NCBI GenBank assembly: GCA_003427395.1
Contig: BFEA01000123.1
Location: forward strand, 440,129-461,735
DNA length: 21,607 bases
Source of the DNA: Chara braunii
Taxonomy: Eukaryota > Streptophyta > Charophyceae > Charales > Characeae
Direction: 5' to 3'
Part shown: piece by piece, positions 1 through 8,340 of the stretch
Layout of the letters: every line of letters starts with the position of its first letter
Numbering within the stretch: the stretch's first letter is position 1
Notes under the pieces: generated by a model
The model's database searches: none
Told to the model about the DNA's origin: nothing
Seen by the model: the letters and a program-made list of their open reading frames with translations, nothing else
Made by a program: the position numbers and the translations under genes

Positions 1-27
1 AAAAAAAAAAAAAAAAAAAAAAAAAAA
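1..27. repeat. Poly(A) tract at window edge
   Basis: The window opens with 27 A residues, so whatever it belongs to is cut by the window edge. Homopolymeric A or T runs of 14 or more recur throughout, often beside repeats, and may be retroposon tails. Confidence 0.9.
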
Positions 28-88
28 GGGAAGAGAATGGAAGGGAAATTCATTCAGTGTTATGATGGCAGTGGATAAGCTATATCAG

Positions 89-186
89 CTTCCCCCGAAT
101 ATAATGCACGTCAGTATATCTGTATCTTGTGCAGCTTTCAGTCTATATACAGCGACAATTACCATCCGTCCTATTCGGGGAAAGAC
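89..186. mobile_element. Fold-back hairpin element, copy 1
   Basis: A 98-bp imperfect inverted repeat. The left arm begins CTTCCCCCGAATATAATG and the right arm ends CCTATTCGGGGAAAG, its approximate reverse complement. The inner parts (TATATCTGTAT and ATATACAG) also pair, so nearly the whole unit folds. It belongs to the family seen best at 7976 and 10114. No open frame of its own was recognised. The two ORFs of about 64 codons that cross it show no conserved features. Confidence 0.6.
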
Positions 187-405
187 AGTAATGGAAAAAC
201 TGGGTTCACGAAACCCTTGCCCACCCGACAGCGTACGTTTCCGCATCCAGGATTGATTCCTTACTTTCCCTACCTTTTCTCTTTTTTTTTCTTTTTTTTT
301 TGGTTGCTGCCTGACTGAAGTATCCTGCGTATGGTATTTATTATACTATGTATTATCATACTGTTATGTTACTCATACTAAGGTCTTCGGATGCTTCGAC
401 TACGA
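187..405. other. No gene seen
   Basis: A T-rich stretch with a T8CT9 run near 282-300, followed by AT-rich sequence. No coding signal or structured RNA is recognised. Confidence 0.5.
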
Positions 406-450
406 TTGTGTACATTTGTGTACATTTGTGTACATTTGTGTACATTGTGT
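406..450. repeat. 10-bp minisatellite
   Basis: Four tandem copies of TACATTTGTG, the last degenerate, start at 411, with a partial unit before. It is a simple local repeat with no associated gene. Confidence 0.9.
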
Positions 451-530
451 GTGGCACTGTGTGCGAATGTAAATCATGAATGAAGTTTGTCAGTTCTGTA
501 AGCTCTCATTTGAAACAATTCCAATGGGTC

Positions 531-580
531 AAACAAAACAAAAACAAAAAAACAAAAAACAAAACAAAACAAAACAAAAA
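531..580. repeat. (AAAAC)n-like low-complexity tract
   Basis: Runs of A4-A7 separated by single C residues. This is a simple-sequence tract. Confidence 0.85.
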
Positions 581-654
581 ATGGTAGCTGGACATTGAGA
601 ATTTATAGATGCTAACACGGCCGAGGATTACCGCAGAATGACGGTTGCCTCATG

Positions 655-766
655 TTTTGAACTAGCCTACCAGCCGGGCCCGCCCCCGCGTCACCTTGTT
701 TGCATGGGCGGGCTGGCCGTGCAAGGACCAAAGAAGGTCCCAGTAACAAAAAGAAAAGAAAAGAAA

Positions 767-798
<32 letters not shown>
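655..798 (+). mobile_element. SINE-like retroposon with A-rich tail, copy A
   Basis: A GC-rich body of about 90 bp starts TTTTGAACTAGCCTACCAGC and ends in a small hairpin (GGACC/GGTCC). An A-rich (AAAAG)n tail of about 50 bp follows. The same body, also followed by a homopolymer tail, occurs in reverse at 993-1100, and partial copies lie at 813, 2173 and 2703. The directional A-rich tail on both full copies is what a retroposed short element would show. No clear tRNA-type A/B box was identified, so SINE is only a likely class. Confidence 0.5.
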
Positions 799-801
<3 letters not shown>

Positions 802-812
802 CCTGAAAAGCG

Positions 813-852
813 AGGTTATCAGAGTGGCCCGCATCCACTTGCCCGCCCAGGC
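813..852 (+). repeat. Fragment of the SINE-like family
   Basis: GGTTATCAGAGTGGCCCGC followed by CACTTGCCCGCCCAGGCC resembles the reverse complement of 2173-2224 (CTACCAGAGTGGCCCGGG, then CACTTGCGCGGCC). It is a short partial copy directly after the tail of copy A. Confidence 0.35.
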
Positions 853-897
853 CAAAAAGATATAAAAAAATAAAACAACGAAATTTATTTTTAATTT

Positions 898-1195
898 AAA
901 TTTTTATTTTAGATTTGGTAAAGAATTTCGATGTCACCCTGAGGCACAAGTTGCTCAATTTATTTTTCTGCATAACATCGTTTGTTTCCGGATTTTTTTT
1001 TTTTTTTTTTTTTTTTTTGGCTGGGACCTCACCTGGTCCTTGCATGGCCGGGCCGCCCAGGCAAATAGGGTGACCCAGGCGTCCCGGATGGTAGCCTAGC
1101 TGAAAAGAAAAAATGTTATGCTGCTTATGCAGACAAATGAATTGAACAACTTTTGCCTCAGGGTCACATCGAACTTCTTTACCAAATTTTAAATA
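898..1195. repeat. Inverted pair of a transposon-derived segment
   Basis: Positions 898-980 on plus and 1111-1195 on minus carry the same sequence of about 80 bp (TTTGGTAAAGAA..TTCGATGT..CCCTGAGGCA) at roughly 85-90% identity by eye, forming a large inverted repeat. The same segment, more diverged, lies in the 3' part of the hAT-like element (about 1795-1880 and 5535-5625). The centre holds a T26 run and a SINE-like copy in reverse. Confidence 0.6.
993..1100 (-). mobile_element. SINE-like retroposon with poly(A) tail, copy B
   Basis: On the minus strand the body runs from CTAGGCTACCATCCGGG to GGTCCCAGCC and is followed by 26 A residues (T26 at 993-1018 on plus). It aligns with copy A at 655 along its whole body, including the terminal GGACC/GGTCC hairpin. 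It sits between the two arms of an inverted repeat and may have inserted there. Confidence 0.5.
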
Positions 1196-1205
1196 CAAAA
1201 AAAAA

Positions 1206-1209
<4 letters not shown>

Positions 1210-1261
<52 letters not shown>
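1210..1261. repeat. (TA)n microsatellite
   Basis: About 25 TA dinucleotides lie immediately before the 5' end of the hAT-like element at 1265. Confidence 0.97.
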
Positions 1262-1263
<2 letters not shown>

Positions 1264-1264
1264 A

Positions 1265-2002
1265 CAGGGTCACCAGCCCGTACGTACGGAGGTCCCCGGG
1301 CAGACCTCCGTACGTACGGGCGTTCGGGGTCCCGTACGGGGTCCGAAACCTGACGGCGTTTGGCCCCCGCCAAAAATTATTTCGGGGCCTAAAAACAATA
1401 ATTTTTTTCTGGATTCTTTTTTGTGAGTTCTCTATGATGTGAGGTACATGCCTGAAAATTTTCAAGTCATTTGGCTAAGCCAAATAAGAATTAAAAATCG
1501 CCAACGATGGCGGTGTCAAAACGTGCTCGCCCACGTATTTTTTCACTTTTTACTTTTTGTTTTCACTTTAGTTCGGGGTCTAAACAATTTTATTATCTTT
1601 TGAAACTTTTTTAGTGGGTTTTGTATTCTTTGAAGTACACATTTGTAAATTTTCAGGGCATTTAGCTATGCCGAAAAAAATGAAAAATCGCCAAAGATGC
1701 CGGTGTCGAAAACATGCTTGCGCACTCACTAAATTTAATTCTCTTTTTATATTTCTTTATTTTTATTATTAGTATTTGTTTTCCGTAATTTATTTTTATT
1801 TCAAATTTGGTAAGGAATTCGGATTTAATGCTCAGGCAAATCTTGTTTAATTTATTTTTCTCCATAACATATCTTTTTTTCAGATTTTTTTGACGACTTT
1901 TCTTTTTTTTTTTTTTTCTTTTTTTTTTTGCTCATAGTGATGCGTTCCCAAGGGGTCCCATACGTTCGGGCGTTCGGCCCGTCCCGAACGCCGGTTACAC
2001 TG
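1265..2002 (+). mobile_element. hAT-like non-autonomous DNA transposon, copy 1
   Basis: A 738-bp element with ends CAGGGTCACC and GGTTACACTG, which read as short imperfect terminal inverted repeats. The second copy at 5000 is 737 bp and collinear throughout. The GC-rich subterminal regions carry repeated CGTTCGGG motifs; the AT-rich core contains an internal near-duplication with a period of about 191 bp, from 1381 and from 1572. The 8-bp flanks are TATATCTA and TATACATA (6 of 8 identical), and copy 2 has ATAATAAT on both sides. CAGGG-type ends with 8-bp target duplications are the hAT pattern. No transposase frame exists, so any mobility depended on enzyme supplied elsewhere. Confidence 0.65.
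1277..1320. repeat. Perfect 18-bp palindrome near the transposon 5' end
   Basis: The left arm CCCGTACGTACGGAGGTC (1277-1294) and its exact reverse complement (1303-1320) are separated by an 8-nt loop. The same palindrome is intact in copy 2 (5012-5055). A subterminal hairpin this perfect in both copies suggests a protein-binding or structural role in the element. Confidence 0.9.
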
Positions 2003-2172
2003 TATACATATATACGGCATAACTGACTTTTTTTTTCTGTATATATATATATAAACTCCGACGAAACAGTTTGTCACAGCCCCTCGTTTGTTGTCCTCTT
2101 CTCCCTCTCTGCCTACGGTTTACCGTCGGCAGTTCTATTTGTGACGATATATATATATATAGGCCGCGCAAA
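2003..2172. other. TA-rich and pyrimidine-rich spacer
   Basis: Contains two short (TA)n runs (about 2039-2053 and 2147-2161) and no recognised coding signal. Confidence 0.5.
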
Positions 2173-2224
2173 ATATTAGGCCGCGCAAGTGGTCCCGGGC
2201 CACTCTGGTAGCCCAGGTTTTGAA
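2173..2224 (-). mobile_element. Partial SINE-like copy C
   Basis: On minus this reads TTCAAAACCTGGGCTACCAG and continues into a GC-rich body, matching the head of copies A, B and D. It lacks a tail. An 11-bp direct repeat, AGGCCGCGCAA, at 2161 and 2178 lies at its truncated end. Confidence 0.4.
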
Positions 2225-2702
2225 TCAACGGGGCAGAACTAGCCGCAGCTCCCCCCCCTCCTCCTCTCATGGACCTGCATCGACTCCATGACAAAGCAAT
2301 GAGCGGCACTGAAGAAGTAAAACAGCCATTTCAAAATAATACTAAATAACCCTTACTCGAATGACATGAATACTATCGATCGAGGCAAAGTGGCGCAGTC
2401 TGCGACATATAAATGCATCACTAGTGTCTCAAAATCAATCGAGCAAGCTCACGGGGCACCTTGGTTTCAATGCCTGTAGCCTTCGTGTCGCCACGAAGTT
2501 CGGATTATATATCATCATCCCAAGCAGGGATGTCTGGCGTGCAGTTGTTGAGGGGAGCAGTGCATGTATCATCAACACACGACTTCGCTGCTGGTTGTCC
2601 GCACCGACACGTTTGTCATTTGGTCGGATACTCGGCGGAGTTCCCAGCGTATATTAATCTTCGCGCGTCCGCATTACTGTGTGAGCAGACGTCGTTTATT
2701 TT
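2225..2702. other. No gene recognised
   Basis: Two overlapping plus-strand frames of about 77 and 105 codons are open here, but neither shows a known domain or conserved pattern. The second runs into the repeat at 2703, which argues against a real gene. Confidence 0.4.
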
Positions 2703-2746
2703 TTTGAACCTGGGCTACGAGCCCGGGCGCCCGGGTCACACCTTAT
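2703..2746 (+). mobile_element. Partial SINE-like copy D
   Basis: TTTGAACCTGGGCTACGAGC followed by CCGGGCGCCCGGGTCAC matches the head of the SINE-like family. It is truncated, with no A-rich tail. Confidence 0.4.
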
Positions 2747-2760
2747 TTGACCGGCCGGAA

Positions 2761-3780
2761 GTGACTGTACCAAGGTAAGTACATTCCATAAAAGTGAAAA
2801 GTGAAAAGTCAGATGAACTTGAACGACGCAATTATTTCCATTAACAACAAGAGTATAAAGATCAAGACAAGATAGAGGACAGGGAAAAGATGAAAGAAGA
2901 GGAAGATCATAAGTGTTAGACAAGACGAAGCTCGGGCACCATCATTGACAAATGAGCTGGGAAGAAAATTCATTTTTTTCCATACGTCGAATCATATAGG
3001 TTACATATAATCTAAGCAATATATATTCTTGGTCTCTCCAGAGAGCCACTCGAGAGTAATTCTGTAAGTTTGTTTGTACTTTGAAAATTGAATAACCACT
3101 GTATTCCATCTGCTATTTTTCTATCTCCCGAACGCGACAGACAGCTCAAAAATGGAAGCATTATTCACCCTTCGAGCCGCCTCATCTCGTATAAGCGCCA
3201 GGGGGCTTGCATCAAAACTCCAGGCACCAAGTGCAGCAATAGACATGCTGGACACGATGTGGACCATCCACTCGTTTATAAAAGATTTTAATTTTCACAA
3301 TTTTAAATGATTTTTGAATTTTTAAGTCGCTGGTTACTCAAGTCGTCTGGATACTCCTGATCGGTATTAGTGGAATCTATGACCAACATGGGTGTGAGTG
3401 CGAGCGCGAGTGGGTTGTGTGTGGTGTGTGGGAGAGTGTTGGCCATAGCCACTGCTGCTAGTGGATGAGGTGTGGGGGACGATGAAAAAGGGAGGCGCAG
3501 CTACTGGCAGGTCTCGGTCTTTGTGTTAGCCAGACCCCCACTGGCGGCCCCAACCCTATATCCTAAACGTTAGGGGCAAGGGGCAACATGAAATCTCCCC
3601 TTCACAGTGAGAGGAAACTACGCTTGCAGGGGTTCCCTCTAGATAGCCTTAGGAGTAGGTAGTGAAAGTCAAAAAAACAGAAGTTGAGAGAAGAATATAT
3701 AGAAAAAAATAGTAAAAAAATTGTGGCTATTCTGTTGAGTTTTTGCTATAACATTTTCAATATTCAACAGTCAATTCCCA
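2761..3780. other. Intergenic, no gene seen
   Basis: About 1 kb with only small simple features: AAAAGTG repeated near 2796-2808 and a GT/GA-rich stretch at 3390-3450. No coding frame of note or RNA gene was recognised. Confidence 0.5.
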
Positions 3781-4250
3781 TCGTACAAAAAAAAAAAAGA
3801 GTGTAATCATGGAAATTGACGAAGCCGTCAAAGTTTGTGAGCACCGTAGCACAATCACTACGACATTGGTGAGGCGCGACCCTGCGGCGCGTCGTGTCCA
3901 CCGGGCGTCAGACGGCCCTCGTCAGGGGTCAATAATCGCGGGTTTAGAGGATGTGCAATGTGAACAAAAGGACAGACGTAGGAAACGGAGTGCAAACAGA
4001 AGGCCGCCCTAGTAGGTGCCACCCTAGGTGGCGAAAAGGACCTGATGAGAGACCAGAACTTGATCCATACGTCAGCTGTTCGAAACCGGACAGGGGGTTG
4101 ATGGAAGGCCCACAATTCGGGGGTTTTCGCCGCATCACTATGAGCGATGTCGTCGAACATTTTTTGAACGAACTATGCAGACTCGTAATACAAACATAAA
4201 AAAAATTGAAAAGACGAAACAGGCAAAGAAAAAAGATGAAAGACCAAATT
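3781..4250. other. Open frames on both strands, unassigned
   Basis: A less AT-rich stretch with frames of 60-100 codons open on both strands (for example minus 3858-4160, plus 3951-4199). None resembles a family I know. It could be an eroded transposon coding segment, but nothing in it is diagnostic. Confidence 0.3.
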
Positions 4251-4259
4251 CACCTACGA

Positions 4260-4470
4260 GAAACAAAAAACTGAACCCTCCTCCGCTCCTTGGTTGCATC
4301 GAAGGGTCAACCGGACCCCAATGCTCCAATAACCACGCAAAGTAGTAGCCAGACGCCCAGTTCTTTCACCGACGAAAAACAAAAAAACAAAAAACTGAAC
4401 CCTCCATTCCTTGGTTCCACCGAAGGGTAAACTGGACCCCAATGCTCCAATACCCACGCAAAGTAGTGCC
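4260..4470. repeat. Two-copy tandem duplication, about 122-bp period
   Basis: Units at 4260-4350 and 4385-4470 share ACAAAAAACTGAACCCTCC, CCTTGGTT, CGAAGGGT and CCCCAATGCTCCAAT in the same order. They have diverged by substitutions and small indels. Confidence 0.8.
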
Positions 4471-4699
4471 CATAAGTTTCTGACAGTTCTTCCAAATATA
4501 ACCCTCGTCAGAACAGAGCGGATAGCCGACCCCCATATAATTCCTCATAAGTTTCAGATAAATAGACCCCCCCGAAGTCCAAAGCTCGGCCAGCAGTATC
4601 CTCCGAAGGGAAATTTCCAGGCCAATCAGACAAAAGGCAGGGAATACAGCAGGAAGGTCACAATCAGATGGGAGATATCGAGGGGACAAGAGGGAAGGT

Positions 4700-4802
4700 G
4701 AAAAAAAGAAAGAAAAAGGAAGAAAAGGAGGAAAAGGAGAAGAAGAAGAAGAAGAAGAAAGGAAGAAAAGAAAAAAAAAAAAAACATTAAAAAAAAAAAA
4801 AA
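4700..4802. repeat. Purine-rich (GAA)n/A-run tract
   Basis: Almost pure A and G with several (AAG)n runs, then A runs. Long open frames through it on the minus strand are Phe/Ser/Pro-rich artefacts of this composition. Confidence 0.85.
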
Positions 4803-4928
4803 GGGGTGGACAACCACTTTGAAACAACCATGTTGAAAATCGCTTCTTTCTCTTATAAATAATAATAAAAAAAAAGGGGTGGACAACCACTTTGAAACAA
4901 CCATGTTGAAAATCGCTTCTTTCTCTTA
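4803..4928. repeat. Perfect 53-bp direct repeat with 73-bp period
   Basis: Positions 4803-4855 and 4876-4928 are identical (GGGGTGGACAACC through TTTCTCTTA) and are separated by an A-rich spacer. A related TCGCTTCCTTCTCT occurs at 5795, on the far side of the hAT-like element. The identity shows a very recent duplication or an assembly duplication. Confidence 0.95.
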
Positions 4929-4938
4929 AAAATAATTC

Positions 4939-4999
4939 AAAAAATAATAATAATAATAATAATATTATTATAATAGTAATAATAATATAATATAATAAT
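4939..4999. repeat. (TAA)n microsatellite, left of transposon copy 2
   Basis: Imperfect AAT/TAA repeats lead directly into the transposon end at 5000. The same kind of repeat resumes at 5737, so the element appears to have inserted into a (TAA)n tract. Confidence 0.9.
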
Positions 5000-5736
5000 C
5001 AGGGTCACCAGCCCGTACGTACGGAGGTCCCCAGGCAGACCTCCGTACGTACGGGCGTTCGGGGTCCCGTACAGGGTTCGAACTTGACGGCGTTCGGCCC
5101 CCGCCAAAAATTATTTCGGGCCCAAAAAATAACTTCTTTTTTTTGAATTTTTTTTTTGTGAGTTCTCTGTGACATGATTTACATGCCTATAAATTTTCGA
5201 GTCATTTGGCTCAGCCAAATAAGAATTAAAAATCGCCAAAGATGGCGGTCTCAAAACGTGCTCGCCCACGTTTTTTTCGACTTTTAACTTTTTTTTTTCA
5301 CGGGCGTTCAGGATATAAAAAATATATATATTTTTTGAAACTTTTTTAGTGGGTTTTGCATTATGTGAAGTACACATCTGTAAATTTTCAGGGCATTTAG
5401 CTATGCAAAAAAAAAAGGAAAAATCTCCAAAGATGGCAGTGTAGAAAACGTGCTCGCGCACTCGCTACATTTAATTCTTTTTTATTTTTTGTTATTTTTA
5501 TTATTAGTATTTGTTTTTCGTATTTTATTTTTATTCCGAATTTGGTAAGGAATTTGGATTTAATGCTCAGGAAAATCTTGTTGAATTTAATTTTCTTCAT
5601 AACATATATTTTTTTCAGATCTTTTTTGAGTCTTTGTTTTTTTGTTTTTTCGTTTTTTTTTTGGGTCCACGTTCGGCCCTTACGTTCGGGCATTCGGGTT
5701 CGGTCGTTCGGCCCGTCCCGAACGTCGATTACCCTG
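5000..5736 (+). mobile_element. hAT-like non-autonomous DNA transposon, copy 2
   Basis: 737 bp, collinear with 1265-2002. The ends are CAGGGTCACC and GATTACCCTG, a better terminal match than copy 1. The 8-bp flanks are identical (ATAATAAT on both sides), though this lies in a microsatellite and could be chance. The 18-bp perfect subterminal palindrome is intact at 5012-5055, and the internal near-duplication of about 191 bp is again visible (from about 5115 and 5306). No transposase is encoded. Divergence between the copies is modest and scattered, as expected of two insertions of one family. Confidence 0.65.
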
Positions 5737-5795
5737 ATAATAATAATAATAATAATAATATATAATAATATAATAAATATATAATAATAATAATA
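5737..5795. repeat. (TAA)n microsatellite, right of transposon copy 2
   Basis: Imperfect ATA/TAA repeats continue from the transposon end. Confidence 0.9.
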
Positions 5796-6551
5796 TCGCT
5801 TCCTTCTCTGATGTCCCCCCCAACCCTCTTCCCATCCAGTCTACGCCTCCTCCCAATCCGGCCAGATGTCCCCATGCATGCGTGAGAAGGTTCGATGTGC
5901 ACGATCAAAATAGCAACCAGGGAGATCACTGACGCGCAGCTCAATCTTCAAGGTGAGCAGATGATACATCCCGTCCAGTCCCATAATTGTTGTGTACTTT
6001 TCGGCTCGATACAGGAAGGGATCCCACCACAGCCAGCTTTTGCTGTCTGTCGACTCCTTTTAAAAGCAGAAATCCTGGCTGGATCAATCAGAGGCCTGCA
6101 GGCTTTCTGAAAAAACAGCTTCCCCTTTCTCACATGCCTCTGATTCATATGAACCCCCACACATTCGGCCCCCCTTGGCCATGCTCCCACGCGTACCACT
6201 CATCTCGTAAACTCCCAGCATTCATCCCTGCTGGTCTGCTCAAGGGTGAGATTATGATAATAGCATCCACGTTGATTCACGAAACAACTCCAGAATCTCC
6301 TTCGCCCTACTCATCGACACCTCGTCACCCTCACGGTACCGAACGGAAAATTGAAACGTCATCATCAATGATATTCGGATGCCATAGGTAATCCTGGCAT
6401 CCCTTCCGAGTCCAAGCCCCGAAAAGAAACCCTAAACTCAAAATGAGCACACAACAGACAAGCCAACGCAGGGCTCGACATCTTAACCCATAGGGCCATA
6501 GGTATCCCAATGGCTTATTTCAGTACCCTTCCGCACGCCATGATATAGGTA

Positions 6552-6776
6552 TGGTCCGTGTCGAATTGAACAATATGGATGATAGTGCCGAACTGTATCA
6601 CCTCTTTTTTTTTTTCTTTTTTCTTTTGTTTTCGCTTCCATTTCTTCCCTCCATTTTCACCCTCCCCCCTTTCCATGTTTTCCCCATTCTTTCATCTTTG
6701 CACCCTCCTTCCCTCGCATCCTCAACAACATCCCCAGCGCTCCTTGTACGATCCAAAAGCCCATATCCATTCTGAC
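6552..6776. other. T- and C-rich insertion within the RT pseudogene
   Basis: A pyrimidine-rich stretch lies between the motif-A and motif-B segments. On the minus strand it reads as Gly/Lys/Met-rich sequence, less convincing than its flanks. It may be low-complexity expansion of the RT insert. Confidence 0.35.
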
Positions 6777-6805
6777 CGCATTGATAACAGCCTGTGGTGG
6801 CATCG

Positions 6806-6984
6806 TTATAAACATTTCTTTAATGTCGTACGCTGCCAGAACAAAAAAAAAAAAACATTTGTTTGATGTCGGAAGATGTGGAAAAATTCCGGAAAAACAA
6901 ACATTTCTTCGATGTCGAAAGCTGCGGAAAAAAAAAAAAAAAAAAAAACACTTCTTTGATGTCGAAGGATGTGGAAAGAAAATC
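6806..6984 (-). repeat. Four-fold repeat of the RT motif-A segment, separated by A-runs
   Basis: Four copies of a segment near AACATTTSTTTGATGTCGRA, followed by a GGAAA-type end, start close to 6808, 6856, 6901 and 6946. They are separated by runs of 12-20 A. On minus each copy reads around (S/Y)(F/D)DIKE, the RT motif-A core. The unit of roughly 45 bp therefore multiplied inside the dying RT gene. Confidence 0.75.
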
Positions 6985-7393
6985 CTCCTCCTTGTCCAAG
7001 TCCCGACTGATGGCAGCGATCCTGCTCACGAGCTCATCTGTACTCTTCATATTGAAGCAGAGACTCCAACCTTGTTGTGAAGATCCCATAACATCTGGTT
7101 TGTAGCTCTCGCGAAACGGTCGTTGGCCTCGACTGCCCCCTCACTGCCTGCGAAAGAAGACAAACCGACCTCCATCGGCTTTGCGAGGTGCCGCGTAATG
7201 AAAAAAATAAAAAGATTTCCTTATGCTTAGGCACAACGTAGCTCTTCCCCGGCGCCTTCGTGGGAGGCTGGATTAGGTGCTAACCAGAGTTGCGCAGAAG
7301 GAGCTTCTCCGTAGCACCGTGATACATCATCGATGGACAGCAAACCGGAGAATCGCCCCGGACTCGGATGTGATCAATTGGGCAAGCGACTAG

Positions 7394-7628
7394 CCCTCAA
7401 CAATCTATTCTTCCACTCCATCCCTGGCTCCATTCCACACATTACTCAAGCGTTGTATAGGAATTAGTTAGGACCCGGTCGCGAGATAGCCGCCAACCTT
7501 TGCATGGTAGAATCTGCCTCGAGCATGGTGGTGAGGCATTCTCACACGCTTCTCTACTACACGCTTTTCTACTACTTGCTCCCAGTATGGTCCCCTCCAT
7601 TATCTCTCTATGGTTCTGGATTTGTTTC
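7394..7628. other. No gene recognised, upstream side of RT relic
   Basis: This may be the eroded N-terminal part of the retroelement on the minus strand; a 175-codon frame (7442-7969) crosses it. No conserved motif was recognised. Confidence 0.3.
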
Positions 7629-7844
7629 GAACCATATTTTTGTTCTCTCTCCTTCACTCTCCCCGTCTTCTTGAGAACCGTAGTTTGCATTTCCCTCAGG
7701 ATTGTGGATTTTATGAGGGAGTATGTACACCAACGCGAACCATATTTTTGTTCTCTCTCCTTCACTCTCCCCGACTTCTCGAGTACCGTAGTTTGCGTTT
7801 CCCTCACGATTGTGGATTTTATGAGGGAGTATGTACACCAACGC
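7629..7844. repeat. 108-bp tandem duplication, two units
   Basis: Units 7629-7736 and 7737-7844 differ at five positions (about 95% identity). The period is 36 codons, so frames stay open through both units on both strands: plus 7500-8036 (178 codons) and minus 7442-7969 (175 codons). Neither translation resembles a known family. The minus-strand frame has the orientation of the RT relic and could be an upstream piece of that element. Confidence 0.95.
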
Positions 7845-7975
7845 GCGTTGAGCAGTACTCGCATTGTGGATATCACTGGTGAATTCTCTGGAAGAACAGA
7901 GGTCAAGAAGGCACACTCGCGAGTCTTTTTTATCGGCACGCCATCAACAACATTGTCCTTCAAATGCATTTCGAT

Positions 7976-8086
7976 CTACCGTCTTCACCTGAATAGAACG
8001 CCCAGTCATTATCGATGCATCTGGACTGAAACATGACCCAAATACGGCTATACTGACCGGGCGTTATATTTGGGTGAAGACGGTAG
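7976..8086. mobile_element. Fold-back hairpin element, copy 2
   Basis: A 111-bp inverted repeat. Left arm 7976-8012 and right arm 8050-8086 are 37 nt each and pair at 32 of 37 positions. The tips are exact, CTACCGTCTTCACC and its reverse complement. The element carries no gene; the plus-strand frame ending at 8036 runs into it. If the TA inside the CTACC/GGTAG tips is a target duplication, the element would begin CCGTCTTC, a Tc1/mariner-like arrangement. That reading is inference. Confidence 0.8.
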
Positions 8087-8292
8087 CCTTCAACAATCTC
8101 TCCCTCCTCTTGGGTATCTTTGCCTTTGTCTCTCTTTCGTTGCTTGAGATTTCGTAGCAAAGGGTTTTGCCTCTCTTTTTTTTGTCTCCATTTTGCCTCA
8201 CGCCACCGTGGAGCTGAACTCTCTTCTCCTCTCTCTCTTTGAGTATCTTACCCCCGTCACTCAGAGTACTTTGTCCCCCGTCCACCGTCACT
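8087..8292. other. Pyrimidine-rich, no gene
   Basis: Rich in CTCT and TTTG words. The minus-strand frames are Lys/Glu/Arg-rich by composition and show no family signature. Confidence 0.45.
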
Positions 8293-8297
8293 CAGAT

Positions 8298-8332
<35 letters not shown>

Positions 8333-8340
8333 CAGATAAC
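8293..8340. repeat. T30 run bracketed by an 8-bp direct repeat
   Basis: Exactly 30 T residues (8301-8330) lie between two copies of CAGATAAC (8293-8300 and 8333-8340). The arrangement looks like a target duplication around a bare poly(A) insertion on the minus strand. Confidence 0.85.

Larger units (their letters stand above)
5838..7393 (-). pseudogene. Decayed retroelement reverse transcriptase
   Basis: No single frame spans this, but following the minus strand from 7393 downward and moving between frames gives RT landmarks in the correct order. An upstream block contains GKSYVVPKHKE (7217-7258). A block at 7050-7198 ends NQMLWDLHNKVG. DELVSRIAAISRDLDKEEDF and then SFDIKEVF (about 6945-7062) form motif A with its Asp. 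A second motif-A segment, YDIKEMFITMPPQAVINAV, lies near 6775-6830. Motif B, IGIPM (6497-6511), is preceded by an in-frame TAA and followed by SPALACLLCAH. Motif C, IDDDVSIF (6346-6369), precedes a frameshift to RYREGDEVSMSRAKEILELF, and Trp-rich C-terminal sequence runs to about 5838. There are at least three frameshifts and several stops. The GIPM..SPALA form recalls Penelope-like and related eukaryotic RTs; the family is uncertain. It is dead. Confidence 0.75.

Noticed and set aside
2385-2440. tRNA-like GTGGCGCAGTCTG word suggesting a tRNA gene
   Set aside because: It matches an A-box, but no B-box or foldable cloverleaf follows.
4366-4904. Minus-strand frames of 174 and 92 codons rich in Phe, Ser and Leu
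   Set aside because: They are read through A/GAA-rich low-complexity DNA and tandem repeats, and have no conserved features.
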